Part shown: one piece after another, positions 37,478 through 46,494 of the stretch
Layout of the letters: each line of letters opens with the position of its first letter
Position numbering within the stretch: the stretch's first letter is position 1
Assembly (NCBI GenBank): GCA_030584105.1
Contig: CP129491.1
Span: 3,100,001-3,164,000 of the forward strand
Reading direction: 5' to 3'
Length of the DNA: 64,000 bases
Source of the DNA: UTCHB3 sp002050155
GTDB taxonomy: Bacteria > Bacteroidota > Ignavibacteria > Ignavibacteriales > Ignavibacteriaceae
The notes under the pieces: model-generated
Told to the model about the DNA's origin: nothing
Seen by the model: the letters and a program-made list of their open reading frames with translations, nothing else
The model's database searches: none
Position numbers and translations under genes: made by a program

Positions 37478-38257
37478 ATGATGAGAACAAAAACGGATAT
37501 AGCCCGTAACTGGCTTCCAAGATATACAGGAACCCCGTTGAGTCAGTTCGGTGACTATATTCTGCTGACGAATTTCAACGACTATGTAGAGCGGTTTGCC
37601 GATAAATTCAAGTGCAATTTAAATGGCGAAGGCTACCCGATGCAAGCCGCCACAAACAACGACGGGCTTACGATAATAAACTTTGGAATGGGCTCGGCAA
37701 ATGCAGCAACTATTATGGACCTGCTGACCGCTGTTGACCCGAAAGGAGTTTTGTTTCTTGGGAAGTGTGGCGGCTTAAAAAGATCTACCGAATTAGGCTA
37801 TTTCATTCTCCCGATTGCTGCTATCAGGGGGGAGGGAACAAGCAACGACTACGCACTGCCGGAAGTGCCTGCACTTCCTTCTTTTAAGTTGCATAAGTTT
37901 GTTTCGCAGAAAATTGTTGACCGCGATTTGGAATACCGAACCGGCGTGATTTACACTACCAACCGGCGGCTCTGGGAGTGGGATGACGATTTTAAGGAAT
38001 ATCTGAAGGAAACTAACGCAATTGGGATTGATATGGAAACTGCAACGCTCTTCACTGTGGGGTTTGTTAACCAGATTCCACGCGGTGCGCTGTTACTGGT
38101 TTCAGATGTCCCGATGATTCCCGAGGGGATTAAAACTGAGGAGTCGGATAAAGAAGTGACCAAAAAGTTCGTTTCACTTCACCTTGAAATTGGAGTTGAA
38201 GCGATGACCGAAATTGAGAAAAACGGTGAACAAATTAAACATTTCACTTACGAATAA
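37478..38257 (+). CDS. amn: AMP nucleosidase-like phosphorylase-fold enzyme
   Basis: 259 residues of the nucleoside phosphorylase fold. Recognisable are INFGMGSANAATIMDLL, GVLFLGKCGGLKRS, the substrate-binding region IGIDMETATLFTVGF and LLVSDVPMIPEG, in which the Met-Glu pair and the Asp are the usual ribose- and base-binding residues. This fits the short AMP nucleosidase group found in Bacteroidota (AMP to adenine plus ribose 5-phosphate). A related nucleosidase role, such as futalosine hydrolase, is less likely but not excluded. The 3' end is involved in a 68-base tandem duplication. Confidence 0.82.
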   Translation: MMRTKTDIARNWLPRYTGTPLSQFGDYILLTNFNDYVERFADKFKCNLNGEGYPMQAATNNDGLTIINFGMGSANAATIMDLLTAVDPKGVLFLGKCGGLKRSTELGYFILPIAAIRGEGTSNDYALPEVPALPSFKLHKFVSQKIVDRDLEYRTGVIYTTNRRLWEWDDDFKEYLKETNAIGIDMETATLFTVGFVNQIPRGALLLVSDVPMIPEGIKTEESDKEVTKKFVSLHLEIGVEAMTEIEKNGEQIKHFTYE

Positions 38258-38339
38258 GGTCTTGTTTCAGGATGATCGAAATTGAGAAAAACGGTGAACA
38301 AATTAAACATTTCACTTACGAATAAGGTCTTGTTTCAGG
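38204..38339 (+). repeat. Tandem duplication of 68 bases at the amn 3' end
   Basis: The sequence from ATGACCGAAATTGAG at 38204 to 38271 is copied at 38272-38339 with one difference seen (ATGACCG to ATGATCG), and a further 11 bases match at the histidine kinase start (38340, GATGATCGA). The first copy encodes the last 17 residues of the nucleosidase and its stop; the second makes a 17-codon mini-frame ending in TAA before the kinase ATG. Confidence 0.95.
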
Positions 38340-39449
38340 ATGATCGATCTTTTACGCGATAACCGACTGAAATTTTACGGGCTACTGCAGATAGTCGGCT
38401 GGGGAGGCTATGGTGTGCTAAATCTGTTGATTATGGCAACGATGCGTTTTGGGCGTGAAAGAGAGACATTAATCAACTGGACGATGATAAGTTCGGTAGT
38501 TTTGATAATAATTGCGGGCATCGCGGTTTCGCACCTTTTTAGAATGTTGATAATAAAACTAAACTGGCTGCACTTGGAGCTTAAGTACTTAGCTCCCAGA
38601 TTAGTGTTTGGTGCAATGGTTTGCGGAATTGCGATAGTGATAATAATTTCACTTCCTTTCTATTTTGATTCTAATCTCAATTTTGATTTTCAACAGCTTT
38701 CGAACTCACTTCCCTTTTTGTTAATGCACTGGATAAATCTTTCCATAATAATGCTGCTTTGGTCGTTGATTTATTTCACGATACATTATTTCGAAAATTT
38801 TCAACAGGCAGAAATTGAGCGGTTTGTTTGGGAAGCAGCGGTTAAAGATTTTGAGTTGAAAACGCTTAAATCGCAGCTTAACCCCCACTTCATGTTCAAT
38901 GCCATGAACGGAATAAGGGCACTGATTGAGGAAGACCCTGAAAAAGCGAAACGCTCGATAACACAACTTTCAAATATTTTCAGGTATTCATTGAATGTAG
39001 AGCGGAGTGAAACAGTACCGCTTGAGGATGAAATTAAAACCGTAAACGACTATTTAACGCTTGAACAGGTGAGATACGAAGAGCGGCTTCGTTTTTCCGT
39101 GGATATCGAGCCGGCTGTTTATTTTGTTGAAATTCCTCCAATGATGGTTCAGACTTTAGTAGAAAACGGTATAAAGCACGGGATATCAAAGCTTCCAAAA
39201 GGGGGGAGCATAAGCGTGAAAGCAGCAAAAAATGGTGACAACTTGATTATTAAGATTTCAAATTCGGGTAACCTTAATGAGGCTGAGATGAACAACTCGA
39301 AAGGGTTTGGGTTGGCTAACACGAAGCATCGGCTTTCGTTGTTGTATGGTGAAAAAGCCTCTTTCACGATTAAAAATGCAGAAAAGATGGTTGAGGCAGT
39401 TATTAAAATTCCAATCGGAGGCAGAGAAAATGAAAGCTATCATAGTTGA
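38340..39449 (+). CDS. LytS-type membrane histidine kinase
   Basis: 369 residues: four hydrophobic segments in the first 150 residues, then the His_kinase domain with the phospho-acceptor in LKSQLNPHFMFNAMNGIRA, and an ATPase domain with MMVQTLVENGIKHGI and KGFGLANTKHRLSLLYG. This is the LytS/YehU type that signals to LytTR regulators. Its ATG follows the second copy of the 68-base duplication. The partner regulator gene overlaps its 3' end by 20 bases. Confidence 0.95.
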   Translation: MIDLLRDNRLKFYGLLQIVGWGGYGVLNLLIMATMRFGRERETLINWTMISSVVLIIIAGIAVSHLFRMLIIKLNWLHLELKYLAPRLVFGAMVCGIAIVIIISLPFYFDSNLNFDFQQLSNSLPFLLMHWINLSIIMLLWSLIYFTIHYFENFQQAEIERFVWEAAVKDFELKTLKSQLNPHFMFNAMNGIRALIEEDPEKAKRSITQLSNIFRYSLNVERSETVPLEDEIKTVNDYLTLEQVRYEERLRFSVDIEPAVYFVEIPPMMVQTLVENGIKHGISKLPKGGSISVKAAKNGDNLIIKISNSGNLNEAEMNNSKGFGLANTKHRLSLLYGEKASFTIKNAEKMVEAVIKIPIGGRENESYHS

Positions 39450-40155
39450 TGATGAACGCTTGGCAAGAAATGAACTTAAACGGCTTCTTTCCGAGTACCC
39501 GGATATTGAAGTGGTGGATGAGGCGGCGAATGTGGATGAGGGGGTTGAAAAGATTAAGCACCACGAGCCTGATGTTGTTTTTCTTGATATACAGATGCCG
39601 GGTAAATCAGGGTTTGATTTGCTCGAGGAGTTGGATCGGTCACCGAGGGTGATTTTCACCACGGCGTATGATGAATACGCAATTAAAGCCTTTGAGTTTA
39701 ATGCGCTTGACTATTTGCTAAAGCCGATTGAACCGGCACGGCTTTCAGAAGCGATTAAAAAGGTTAAAATTGAAAACCCCGAAGATGAAGAGCTTGACAT
39801 CAGAAAGATTTCCAAGCAACTGCGAAGTGACGATCAGGTTTTTGTGAAAGACGGTGACAGGTGCTGGTTCGTTAAATTGGAAGAAGTGCGGCTGTTTGAG
39901 TCTGAAGGAAATTATGTACGGCTGTTTTTCCGGGAGAACAAACCCCTTATTTTAAAAACGCTGAATTACTTAGATGAGCGCTTAGACAGCAAAACCTTTT
40001 TCCGTGCAAACAGAAAGCACATAATCAACCTTAAATATATAGAAAATATAGAGCCTTGGCTGAACGGTGGATTGCTCGTAAAAATGAAAGACGGCAAGAA
40101 AATAGAGGTTTCCCGCCGTCAGTCGATAAAATTTAAGGAAATGCTTTCACTTTAG
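39430..40155 (+). CDS. LytTR-family response regulator
   Basis: 241 residues starting MKAIIVDDERLARNELK. Receiver domain with Asp in DVVFLDIQMPGKSG and Lys in DYLLKPIEPARL, then a LytTR DNA-binding domain (VRLFESEGNYVRLFF, FFRANRKHIINLKYI). The ATG at 39430 is chosen because the receiver begins there; earlier in-frame codons lie inside the kinase gene. Together with the kinase it makes a classic pair controlling a few nearby or surface-related genes. Confidence 0.95.
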   Translation: MKAIIVDDERLARNELKRLLSEYPDIEVVDEAANVDEGVEKIKHHEPDVVFLDIQMPGKSGFDLLEELDRSPRVIFTTAYDEYAIKAFEFNALDYLLKPIEPARLSEAIKKVKIENPEDEELDIRKISKQLRSDDQVFVKDGDRCWFVKLEEVRLFESEGNYVRLFFRENKPLILKTLNYLDERLDSKTFFRANRKHIINLKYIENIEPWLNGGLLVKMKDGKKIEVSRRQSIKFKEMLSL

Positions 40156-40217
40156 GTTTTTAACCCCCGGGGAAACAAGGCGTTTGTCAACGCAATATTT
40201 CCCCGCAAAACAATAAA

Positions 40218-40314
40218 CCGGTTCAGCGGACTATTGTGAAATTCTGAATACTTTCAAGTATTCCAGGAAGTAGTTTTGTCCTCGCATTTAGCGGACTATT
40301 GTGAAATCCTGAAC
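40218..40314 (+). repeat. Pair of 24-base direct repeats at the A2M 3' end
   Basis: GCGGACTATTGTGAAATTCTGA begins at 40218 and recurs with one change at 40291, where it covers the last codons and stop of the alpha-2-macroglobulin gene on the other strand. The first copy is the noncoding relic. Surrounding bases do not match, so the copy is short. Confidence 0.75.
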
Positions 40315-43300
40315 AGGGTACGATTCCCATAACCCCGCATTTCGGGGTAGTACATCAGCCCTGCATAGACCGAGGCAACGGTATAATACCCGGGCAGTTG
40401 GGCTCTTAGGATATAAGAAAACTCCATCTCTTGTGGTGCGTAAGTAACAAAGAAAGTGATTTTCGAGTCCCGCACTTCCTGATCGGCGTAAAAGCGGTTC
40501 CAGTAACCGGGCCAGTAGCCGGTATGGTCTTGTTCTCCTTTAATATTGTACAGGTAATCTTCTTTCACCAATTCGAATCCGGCGGGCAGCATATCTTCAA
40601 CCATCAGAAACTGGTCGTTAGTCCGGTTCGTTTTCACTCTGATTTTCACGAGCAATAAGTCACCCGTAACCACTTTATCGGGAATAGCCTTGTTGTAAAA
40701 AATACTATTGCCCGTTTTTGTTTCGATCAACTTGAAAACTTCTTTAGTAACGGTGAATTTATTTTCTTTAACAAATGAAATGTCGGGGTAATAAAGTGTA
40801 TTCTCCCCGCCGAGATACATCACACCTTTCCCTTTTTTAACAATTTTAATCGTGTTTTTGCCGTAGATAAATGGTACAGAAGTACCATCAGGAGTTAAAA
40901 CCACCACAGCGGGGTTCATGTTGGCTGCATCGAACGATACTTTTTTCACCTGCTTTCCGTTGAGGAATATTTCCGCAGAAAAGTCCGGCTCTAATTCATG
41001 GGTGAGCAAAAGGTAATCAGTAAGAGCGAAGAGAACATTAGCAGTCTGCTGAGTCGAAAGCCATCCTTTCCCTTTTTGTTCGCGGATGAGGAAATTGGCG
41101 GCTTTCAATATTGCGGGTGAGGTTGAGTCAACGGCGATAATAAATCTTAAAGCTGAAGCAGTAGCCTGAATTTTATCGTTCTGCCAGGTATAATAACCGT
41201 CATTTCCCCAGGAGATGAAGTTTTGGTCGTCGTTAGCGGTTTGCAACAGTCGTTTATAAATCTCTTTTGCGGTGGCAAAATCATCGATATTTATAAAGGT
41301 AAGCCCGAGCAGTGATGTTGAATATGCGTCTAAGGAATCAGCAAGCAGGTCATCCGTAAGTTTCAGGAAAGGTTTAATATTGCGTGCATTGCGATTAATA
41401 CCTGAATAGACCCAGGCGGCGTATGCGGCGGTAACTTTATCAACATTCTTTTCAGAAAGTGAGTTTTCAAGGGCAGCCAAGCCTTTATCGAAAACGGAAG
41501 TGTTGATAGAATAGCCTAAATTCTTCGCCATATTCAGACCGTACATCACATAAGCGGTCATGTAGTAGTTGGTCGGGTCGTTTTTCCACCAGCCCCATCC
41601 GCCCCGGCTGTTTTGAGCGTCGTAGAGGCGCTCAAGCCCTTTGCTTATAACATTGGGCATTTTTTCCATCGTTGAAGAAGATAACGGTACGCCAAGTTTT
41701 TTGAAAGAATTTGAGACGATAAGCGCCGGTAAAAATCGGCTCATTGTCTGTTCCACGCAGCCGTAAGGGTAGTCCACTAATCCATCCAATGAGCTGAGAA
41801 GTGTTGCGGCTATGGTTGGGCTAACAGAAAGGGCGAGACTGACGGTTTTCATATTAACACCGGTTGGGATAGTAAACTCAAGCGTTTTATCCGGTTCTCC
41901 CTGCTGCAGTGCATCGTTCAGATAATTTGTAGCCTTAATACCTATTGGGATAACGGGCACTTGTATCTTCAGTGCGTCAGATTCCTTATCAGAAATAGCT
42001 TCAATGTAAAGTTCGCTGTTGTAGTTAACAAACGGCACAGCCGTTTTAATTTCAACAGTGGCTATACCTTTGGATGAAATTACGGCTTCGAACGAGTCGG
42101 TTGTTTTCTTTGATACAGTTACACCTTTCACATCGAAAGAAACAGGGGTCAGGTTTGTGAAACTGAATTTAACCTTCGTTTCAGCGTCAGTATTAAGATA
42201 GTTATGGATGTTAGCCACGACCATTGTTGTATCGCCCTCTTTGAAAAAACGGGGTGTTTCCAAACGGACAAGCAGGTTTTTGGTAGCGATAACATTATTA
42301 ACAGCTTCACCTGTTTTGGTATCTTTAGTAATAACGCGAACAGTAGAGCGCCATGAAGTCAGGTTATCCGGTAAGTTGAAAGAAACGGTTGCTTCACCAC
42401 TTCTGTCTGTAATCACCGAAGGTGCCCAGAAAGGTGAATCAACAAAATTTTCCCTCACTTGCACGGTAGCAGAAGAGTTTTCTTCATCGGGCGAGGGGGC
42501 ATTTTCGTTTCTCGCGCCTTGTTTGGTTAACGCCATATCTTCAGCGTAAGCGCCCCCGCCTGCCATGTAACCGGAGAAGTACATATTTAACTCTTCGATA
42601 AGGGGTTCCATGTAAATTTCTTCTGCAATTGATTTGTTTTCACTGACATAAACCCTTTTAATCGGATAGACGATGTTCTGAGTAAGAATACAGATGTCAA
42701 ATTCCCCGCCCGGAAGGTCTGTAAACTTCGTGAAGTTCATCCCATCGTATGGTTGAGTTTTAATAAGAGAGCCGTTGGTAACGAGAAGTTTTACTTTGTC
42801 GCCCACTTCTTCAAAATTATCAAATTTAAGTTTCACTTCAATGGAAGAATTGCCGGAAGTGCGCCCTTTCGGGTTATAATCCAAATCGATAAGAGTTAAA
42901 GGGCGGCTCATTGATTGCCCATATTTTCCTTCAAGCGAGCTTGAAGTTTGTGTGCTGTACCATTCAACCGGATAAAAAGAATCGTAAAGGGGTTCGGTGT
43001 TATCGGGTTTGACGGAATAGATTGCTTCATCGGCCGTTCCGAAGGCAACTTGCGCTCCTTTGACAGCTTTGCCGTATTTATCGGTAACTTTAACCAGAAA
43101 CTCGGCTTCTGCACCGGGTTTGAAATTTGGTTCGGAAGGAGTGATCGAAACGGAAAGTTTTGCCTCGTCGTTGATGATCCCCACCCTTTTAATTGTATAG
43201 ATAAGGTTTGAATTGGCGCCGGCAAGGAAAGAGATATTAACTGCCGGTGCCCACTCTTTGGCGGCAACAGTATTAAATTCGGCTAAGCCGTCGTTCACAG

Positions 43301-45338
43301 AAACCCTGTGATACGAGATAATCGAGTTTTGCTCGATTACTACAACGCCTTCCTTCGGTTTTTCGGGGAGATAGATTACCGCTTTAATAGTATCTCCGGG
43401 AAGATAGGCTTCTTTATCAGTTACAATTTCAGAGTTGTTAAATGAACGCCACCAATAGTACGCATATTTTCTGCTGAAGCACCTGAAAGAAGTTTCGGCG
43501 GTTGTTATTTTATCGTTTGAACCGGCACCGGTGAGGGTGACGGAATAGTCACCTTCTTCAGTTGGGGTATATGGGATTTTGGCAACCCCCCTTACATCAG
43601 TTTTTACTGTTGTTTCAAAGACAGTTTTTGAGTTGGGGTCGCCGTTATCATAAGTGATTTTTGAAACAGAAACCGCCAGTTCAGTCTCTTTGGGTGACAT
43701 ATCCGCCGTGTAAGAATTGGCGGTGATATAAATTTCTTCGCCGGGTTTCACGAACCACCTGTCGGTTCCGGCGGTTATGATCAGGTCGGTCAGGGTAACA
43801 TTCACGCTTCCTGTACCTGCAATTTCTCTTTTAGAAGCGTCTGTTACATTCGCCTGGAAGGAATATGAATATCCGGCAGTTGAATCTTCGTCGGTATCGA
43901 AATCGAAATCATAATAACCGTCGGCATTAAGTGTTCCGTTCAGTTCGCCTACATATTCATAGTTCCCGCGGGAGTAGTTATCCCAGTAGCGGTAAAACCA
44001 GGCGTAGGGCGAGCCAAGCCACCAGGGAGTGAAGTATGGTTTGCGCAACACCCTGACTTTAACTGAAGCCCCTGCGACGGGCTGCCCAAAGAAATAACCT
44101 GCTTTAACCGAGCCGGTAATTTTTTCGCCCATAAAATATGAATTTTTCTTAAACTGAACATCAACTTTGAACTCAGGTTTTTTGTATTCTTCAAGAGTGA
44201 AAGTTGAACCAAACCAACGGTTTTGATACTCCGCATTAATATAATATGTACCCGGTTTGAAAGAAGTTTTTGTTTGCACGGACGAATAGAACGAACCGTA
44301 TTCATCGAGTGTAAGCTCTTCTTTGTAGATTTCGGTGCCGGAGGGGTCGGTTACCCTTACTTTTATCTTCTCATTTGAAGGGAAATCCATTTCGCCTCGT
44401 ATTTTGAAGCGTATAATACCTTTGAAAAAAACATTAGCTCCGGGGCGATAAACCGGCTGATTTGTGAAAATGGAAGAATAGTAAGAAACGGGTTCTTCTT
44501 CACTGAAAGAGAAATAGGGGTCTGAATAGACGAGTTCACCCTCGACGACAGAAGTGATAAGCCCCGTTTTAATTTCTGATTTGTTTAAATCCTGAAGCGG
44601 AATAAGAGAAAGCCCCTGATTATCCGGTGTAACTTCACGAACGGATTTGCCTTCTGAATAGAGTGAAGTGGTTGTGGAGTTCAAGATTTCGCCGGTTTTT
44701 GCGTCAACTGTGAACACCAGGATTGCGTTATCCCCCTTTTTAATAATCATCATTTTTGAAGAAATATACAGAGGCAGCCATGCAACTTTACCTCCGGAAA
44801 CTGCCCTGATTGCGTAAATGCCGGGTTTGCTGAAAATTCCTGCTGAAATTTTCGAGGGTTCGTGGTAGAGCTCGGCACTCGGAGTGATTTTTTGCCTGAA
44901 CTCGCGCACTTTTTCCATATACTTGATGTATGCGGTTTCGTCACGCAGAATATCAAATCTTCCGAAAGTTCTGGAGCTGAAATAATCGTTGATAAAATTA
45001 ATTTCATCGGCAATTCTGAAAATAGTAAAACTAAAATCTTCATTCTCAGTATTGTTCATCATGATGAAAGAGACCGAGTCGCCGGGCATAAATTGCCCAT
45101 TGGCAGCCATCCGGAAGAGTTTTGGCTGCTCTTTTCCGGTTACGGTTCCGTTCTTACCCAAAAAAGAAGTGAAAGAACCGTGAGTCGTTTGTCCATTGAG
45201 GGAAGTACCGGTATTACCCGGTGAGCCGTTTTCTTTCAGACCTGACTGAAGTGATGCAGTGCTGATATTTAAGCCTGCGTAAGCGCCGAAAGCTATTAAA
45301 AGCGCAAAAACCATCGGATAATATTTCTTGTGTAGCAT
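40296..45338 (-). CDS. Bacterial alpha-2-macroglobulin family protein
   Basis: 1680 residues with an N-terminal hydrophobic segment (YPMVFALLIAFGAYAGLNI) that directs export. Several beta-sandwich macroglobulin domains follow (for example QPVYRPGANVFFKGIIRFK), then the A2M domain (WAPSVITDRSGEATVSFNLP) and the thioester domain with GCVEQTMSRFLPAL at about residue 1190, whose Cys-Glu-Gln forms the reactive thioester, and the helical TED region (RGGWGWWKNDPTNYYM). Such proteins are thought to trap proteases that reach the periplasm. The usual partner PBP1C gene is not beside it. The gene stands alone on its strand. Confidence 0.93.
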   Translation of the reverse strand: MLHKKYYPMVFALLIAFGAYAGLNISTASLQSGLKENGSPGNTGTSLNGQTTHGSFTSFLGKNGTVTGKEQPKLFRMAANGQFMPGDSVSFIMMNNTENEDFSFTIFRIADEINFINDYFSSRTFGRFDILRDETAYIKYMEKVREFRQKITPSAELYHEPSKISAGIFSKPGIYAIRAVSGGKVAWLPLYISSKMMIIKKGDNAILVFTVDAKTGEILNSTTTSLYSEGKSVREVTPDNQGLSLIPLQDLNKSEIKTGLITSVVEGELVYSDPYFSFSEEEPVSYYSSIFTNQPVYRPGANVFFKGIIRFKIRGEMDFPSNEKIKVRVTDPSGTEIYKEELTLDEYGSFYSSVQTKTSFKPGTYYINAEYQNRWFGSTFTLEEYKKPEFKVDVQFKKNSYFMGEKITGSVKAGYFFGQPVAGASVKVRVLRKPYFTPWWLGSPYAWFYRYWDNYSRGNYEYVGELNGTLNADGYYDFDFDTDEDSTAGYSYSFQANVTDASKREIAGTGSVNVTLTDLIITAGTDRWFVKPGEEIYITANSYTADMSPKETELAVSVSKITYDNGDPNSKTVFETTVKTDVRGVAKIPYTPTEEGDYSVTLTGAGSNDKITTAETSFRCFSRKYAYYWWRSFNNSEIVTDKEAYLPGDTIKAVIYLPEKPKEGVVVIEQNSIISYHRVSVNDGLAEFNTVAAKEWAPAVNISFLAGANSNLIYTIKRVGIINDEAKLSVSITPSEPNFKPGAEAEFLVKVTDKYGKAVKGAQVAFGTADEAIYSVKPDNTEPLYDSFYPVEWYSTQTSSSLEGKYGQSMSRPLTLIDLDYNPKGRTSGNSSIEVKLKFDNFEEVGDKVKLLVTNGSLIKTQPYDGMNFTKFTDLPGGEFDICILTQNIVYPIKRVYVSENKSIAEEIYMEPLIEELNMYFSGYMAGGGAYAEDMALTKQGARNENAPSPDEENSSATVQVRENFVDSPFWAPSVITDRSGEATVSFNLPDNLTSWRSTVRVITKDTKTGEAVNNVIATKNLLVRLETPRFFKEGDTTMVVANIHNYLNTDAETKVKFSFTNLTPVSFDVKGVTVSKKTTDSFEAVISSKGIATVEIKTAVPFVNYNSELYIEAISDKESDALKIQVPVIPIGIKATNYLNDALQQGEPDKTLEFTIPTGVNMKTVSLALSVSPTIAATLLSSLDGLVDYPYGCVEQTMSRFLPALIVSNSFKKLGVPLSSSTMEKMPNVISKGLERLYDAQNSRGGWGWWKNDPTNYYMTAYVMYGLNMAKNLGYSINTSVFDKGLAALENSLSEKNVDKVTAAYAAWVYSGINRNARNIKPFLKLTDDLLADSLDAYSTSLLGLTFINIDDFATAKEIYKRLLQTANDDQNFISWGNDGYYTWQNDKIQATASALRFIIAVDSTSPAILKAANFLIREQKGKGWLSTQQTANVLFALTDYLLLTHELEPDFSAEIFLNGKQVKKVSFDAANMNPAVVVLTPDGTSVPFIYGKNTIKIVKKGKGVMYLGGENTLYYPDISFVKENKFTVTKEVFKLIETKTGNSIFYNKAIPDKVVTGDLLLVKIRVKTNRTNDQFLMVEDMLPAGFELVKEDYLYNIKGEQDHTGYWPGYWNRFYADQEVRDSKITFFVTYAPQEMEFSYILRAQLPGYYTVASVYAGLMYYPEMRGYGNRTLFRISQ

Positions 45339-45525
45339 ATTCTTCTCGAAAATTATATAGAGTTATACTCTGCAACAGAGAATTTAGTGCCCAAAAATAG
45401 ACAAAAAAAATGAGATGGAATAAACTTTGCAATTTGTGCGGGCAAGGGGGCACGGTTTTTCTTAATGATTCTATCTTGTTATTATTAAATAAGTTAAGTG
45501 GTAGCAGGTTGGATAAAACAAAAAT

Positions 45526-45567
45526 ACCGACTAAAAAACCGAAAAAGTCGGTTATTCGGTTTTTTTA
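45526..45567 (+). promoter_or_regulatory. Two overlapping, mutually exclusive hairpins upstream of the rlpA-like gene
   Basis: Hairpin A pairs ACCGACT (45526-45532) with AGTCGGT (45546-45552). Hairpin B pairs AAAAAACCGAA (45533-45543) with TTCGGTTTTTT (45555-45565). Each loop contains one arm of the other, so only one can form. B has a T run and looks like a terminator. This lies about 100 bases before the rlpA-like start and in a 325-base gap (45339-45663) between divergent genes; it may be an attenuator or only a terminator. Confidence 0.5.
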
Positions 45568-45663
45568 GAAAGAGTGATAAAAAGTGATTTTTTTCTTTCC
45601 GGAGGAGTGTGGCAGCGGTAGATTTGGGTCGTTAAAATTGTTCTTTTACAAAATGAGGTTAAT

Positions 45664-46161
45664 TTGAGCAACGCTCTAAAAACAGTATTGTTTGCACTGT
45701 TGTTAATGTTAACCGGTTTTAGTGTTGAAAATCCGAAAGCAAAAACTGATGAATCTTCCCTTAAAACAAAGCCGGCAAAAGATGTAAAAAATGCCGAATT
45801 GGTGAGGAAATATTCATCAATTCTTGAATTTACATTATTTAAGGAAGCAAAAGTAACCTGGTATGGTCCCGGTTTTCACGGGAGAAAGTCAGCAAGTGGT
45901 GCTATATATGATCAGGAGAAGTTAACCTGTGCCCACCGCAGCCTTCCGTTCGGAACATTGTTAAGGGTTACAAATAAGAGCAACGGCAAGTCGGTAATTG
46001 TTAAAGTAACTGACCGTGGCCCCGTTGGGAGAAGTTTAGAACTTGATCTTTCGAAAGCCGCTGCACGCGAGCTTGATATGCTTTATGCAGGGGTTGCACG
46101 AGTAACGATAGAGAAAGTTAAAGTAAACGGTTTCAACACGCCGATACTGACGGTATTTTAA
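45664..46161 (+). CDS. RlpA-like double-psi beta-barrel protein
   Basis: 165 residues starting at a TTG, with a signal peptide (LKTVLFALLLMLTGFSV) and no lipobox. The double-psi beta-barrel is clear: VTWYGPGFHGRKSASGAIYD, TCAHRSLPFGTLLRVTN and VKVTDRGPVGRSLELDLS. In RlpA lytic transglycosylases the motif is usually TANGExYD; here Glu is replaced by Ala, while the Asp in TDRGP is kept. It may still act on denuded septal peptidoglycan, or only bind it. It is monocistronic with its own terminator about 100 bases downstream. Confidence 0.85.
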   Translation: MSNALKTVLFALLLMLTGFSVENPKAKTDESSLKTKPAKDVKNAELVRKYSSILEFTLFKEAKVTWYGPGFHGRKSASGAIYDQEKLTCAHRSLPFGTLLRVTNKSNGKSVIVKVTDRGPVGRSLELDLSKAAARELDMLYAGVARVTIEKVKVNGFNTPILTVF

Positions 46162-46253
46162 TTTATTTCGGTTTAATTAATTTACACACTTTAATTAAAC
46201 AGAGTTAAATTAACTATTACGACAAAACAACAAATTGAGCAAACATACTAAAA

Positions 46254-46280
46254 AGGCTGCCCCGTGGGCAGCCTCTTTTG
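46254..46280 (+). terminator. Terminator after the rlpA-like gene
   Basis: AGGCTGCCC (46254-46262) pairs with GGGCAGCCT (46265-46273) and is followed by CTTTTGTTTT. The rest of the gap 46162-46494 holds no gene; it has several AACCTTTT/TTAACCG-type pieces of low complexity. Confidence 0.8.
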
Positions 46281-46494
46281 TTTTAAACCGTTGTTAACCT
46301 TTTGATGTTAAAAGATTATTTTTTGCGTAAGCCGCAATTGGTTCAACCTTTTGTCGGATTAACCTTTTTTTGATCTACTCCGTAATTGGTTTAGCCTTTA
46401 TTAACCGTTTTTTATTCCTTAAAACTGAAGGTGTTTAACTACCTGCCATCATCCGGGAAATAATATAACGGTCAGTTATCAACAGGGCAATGGA

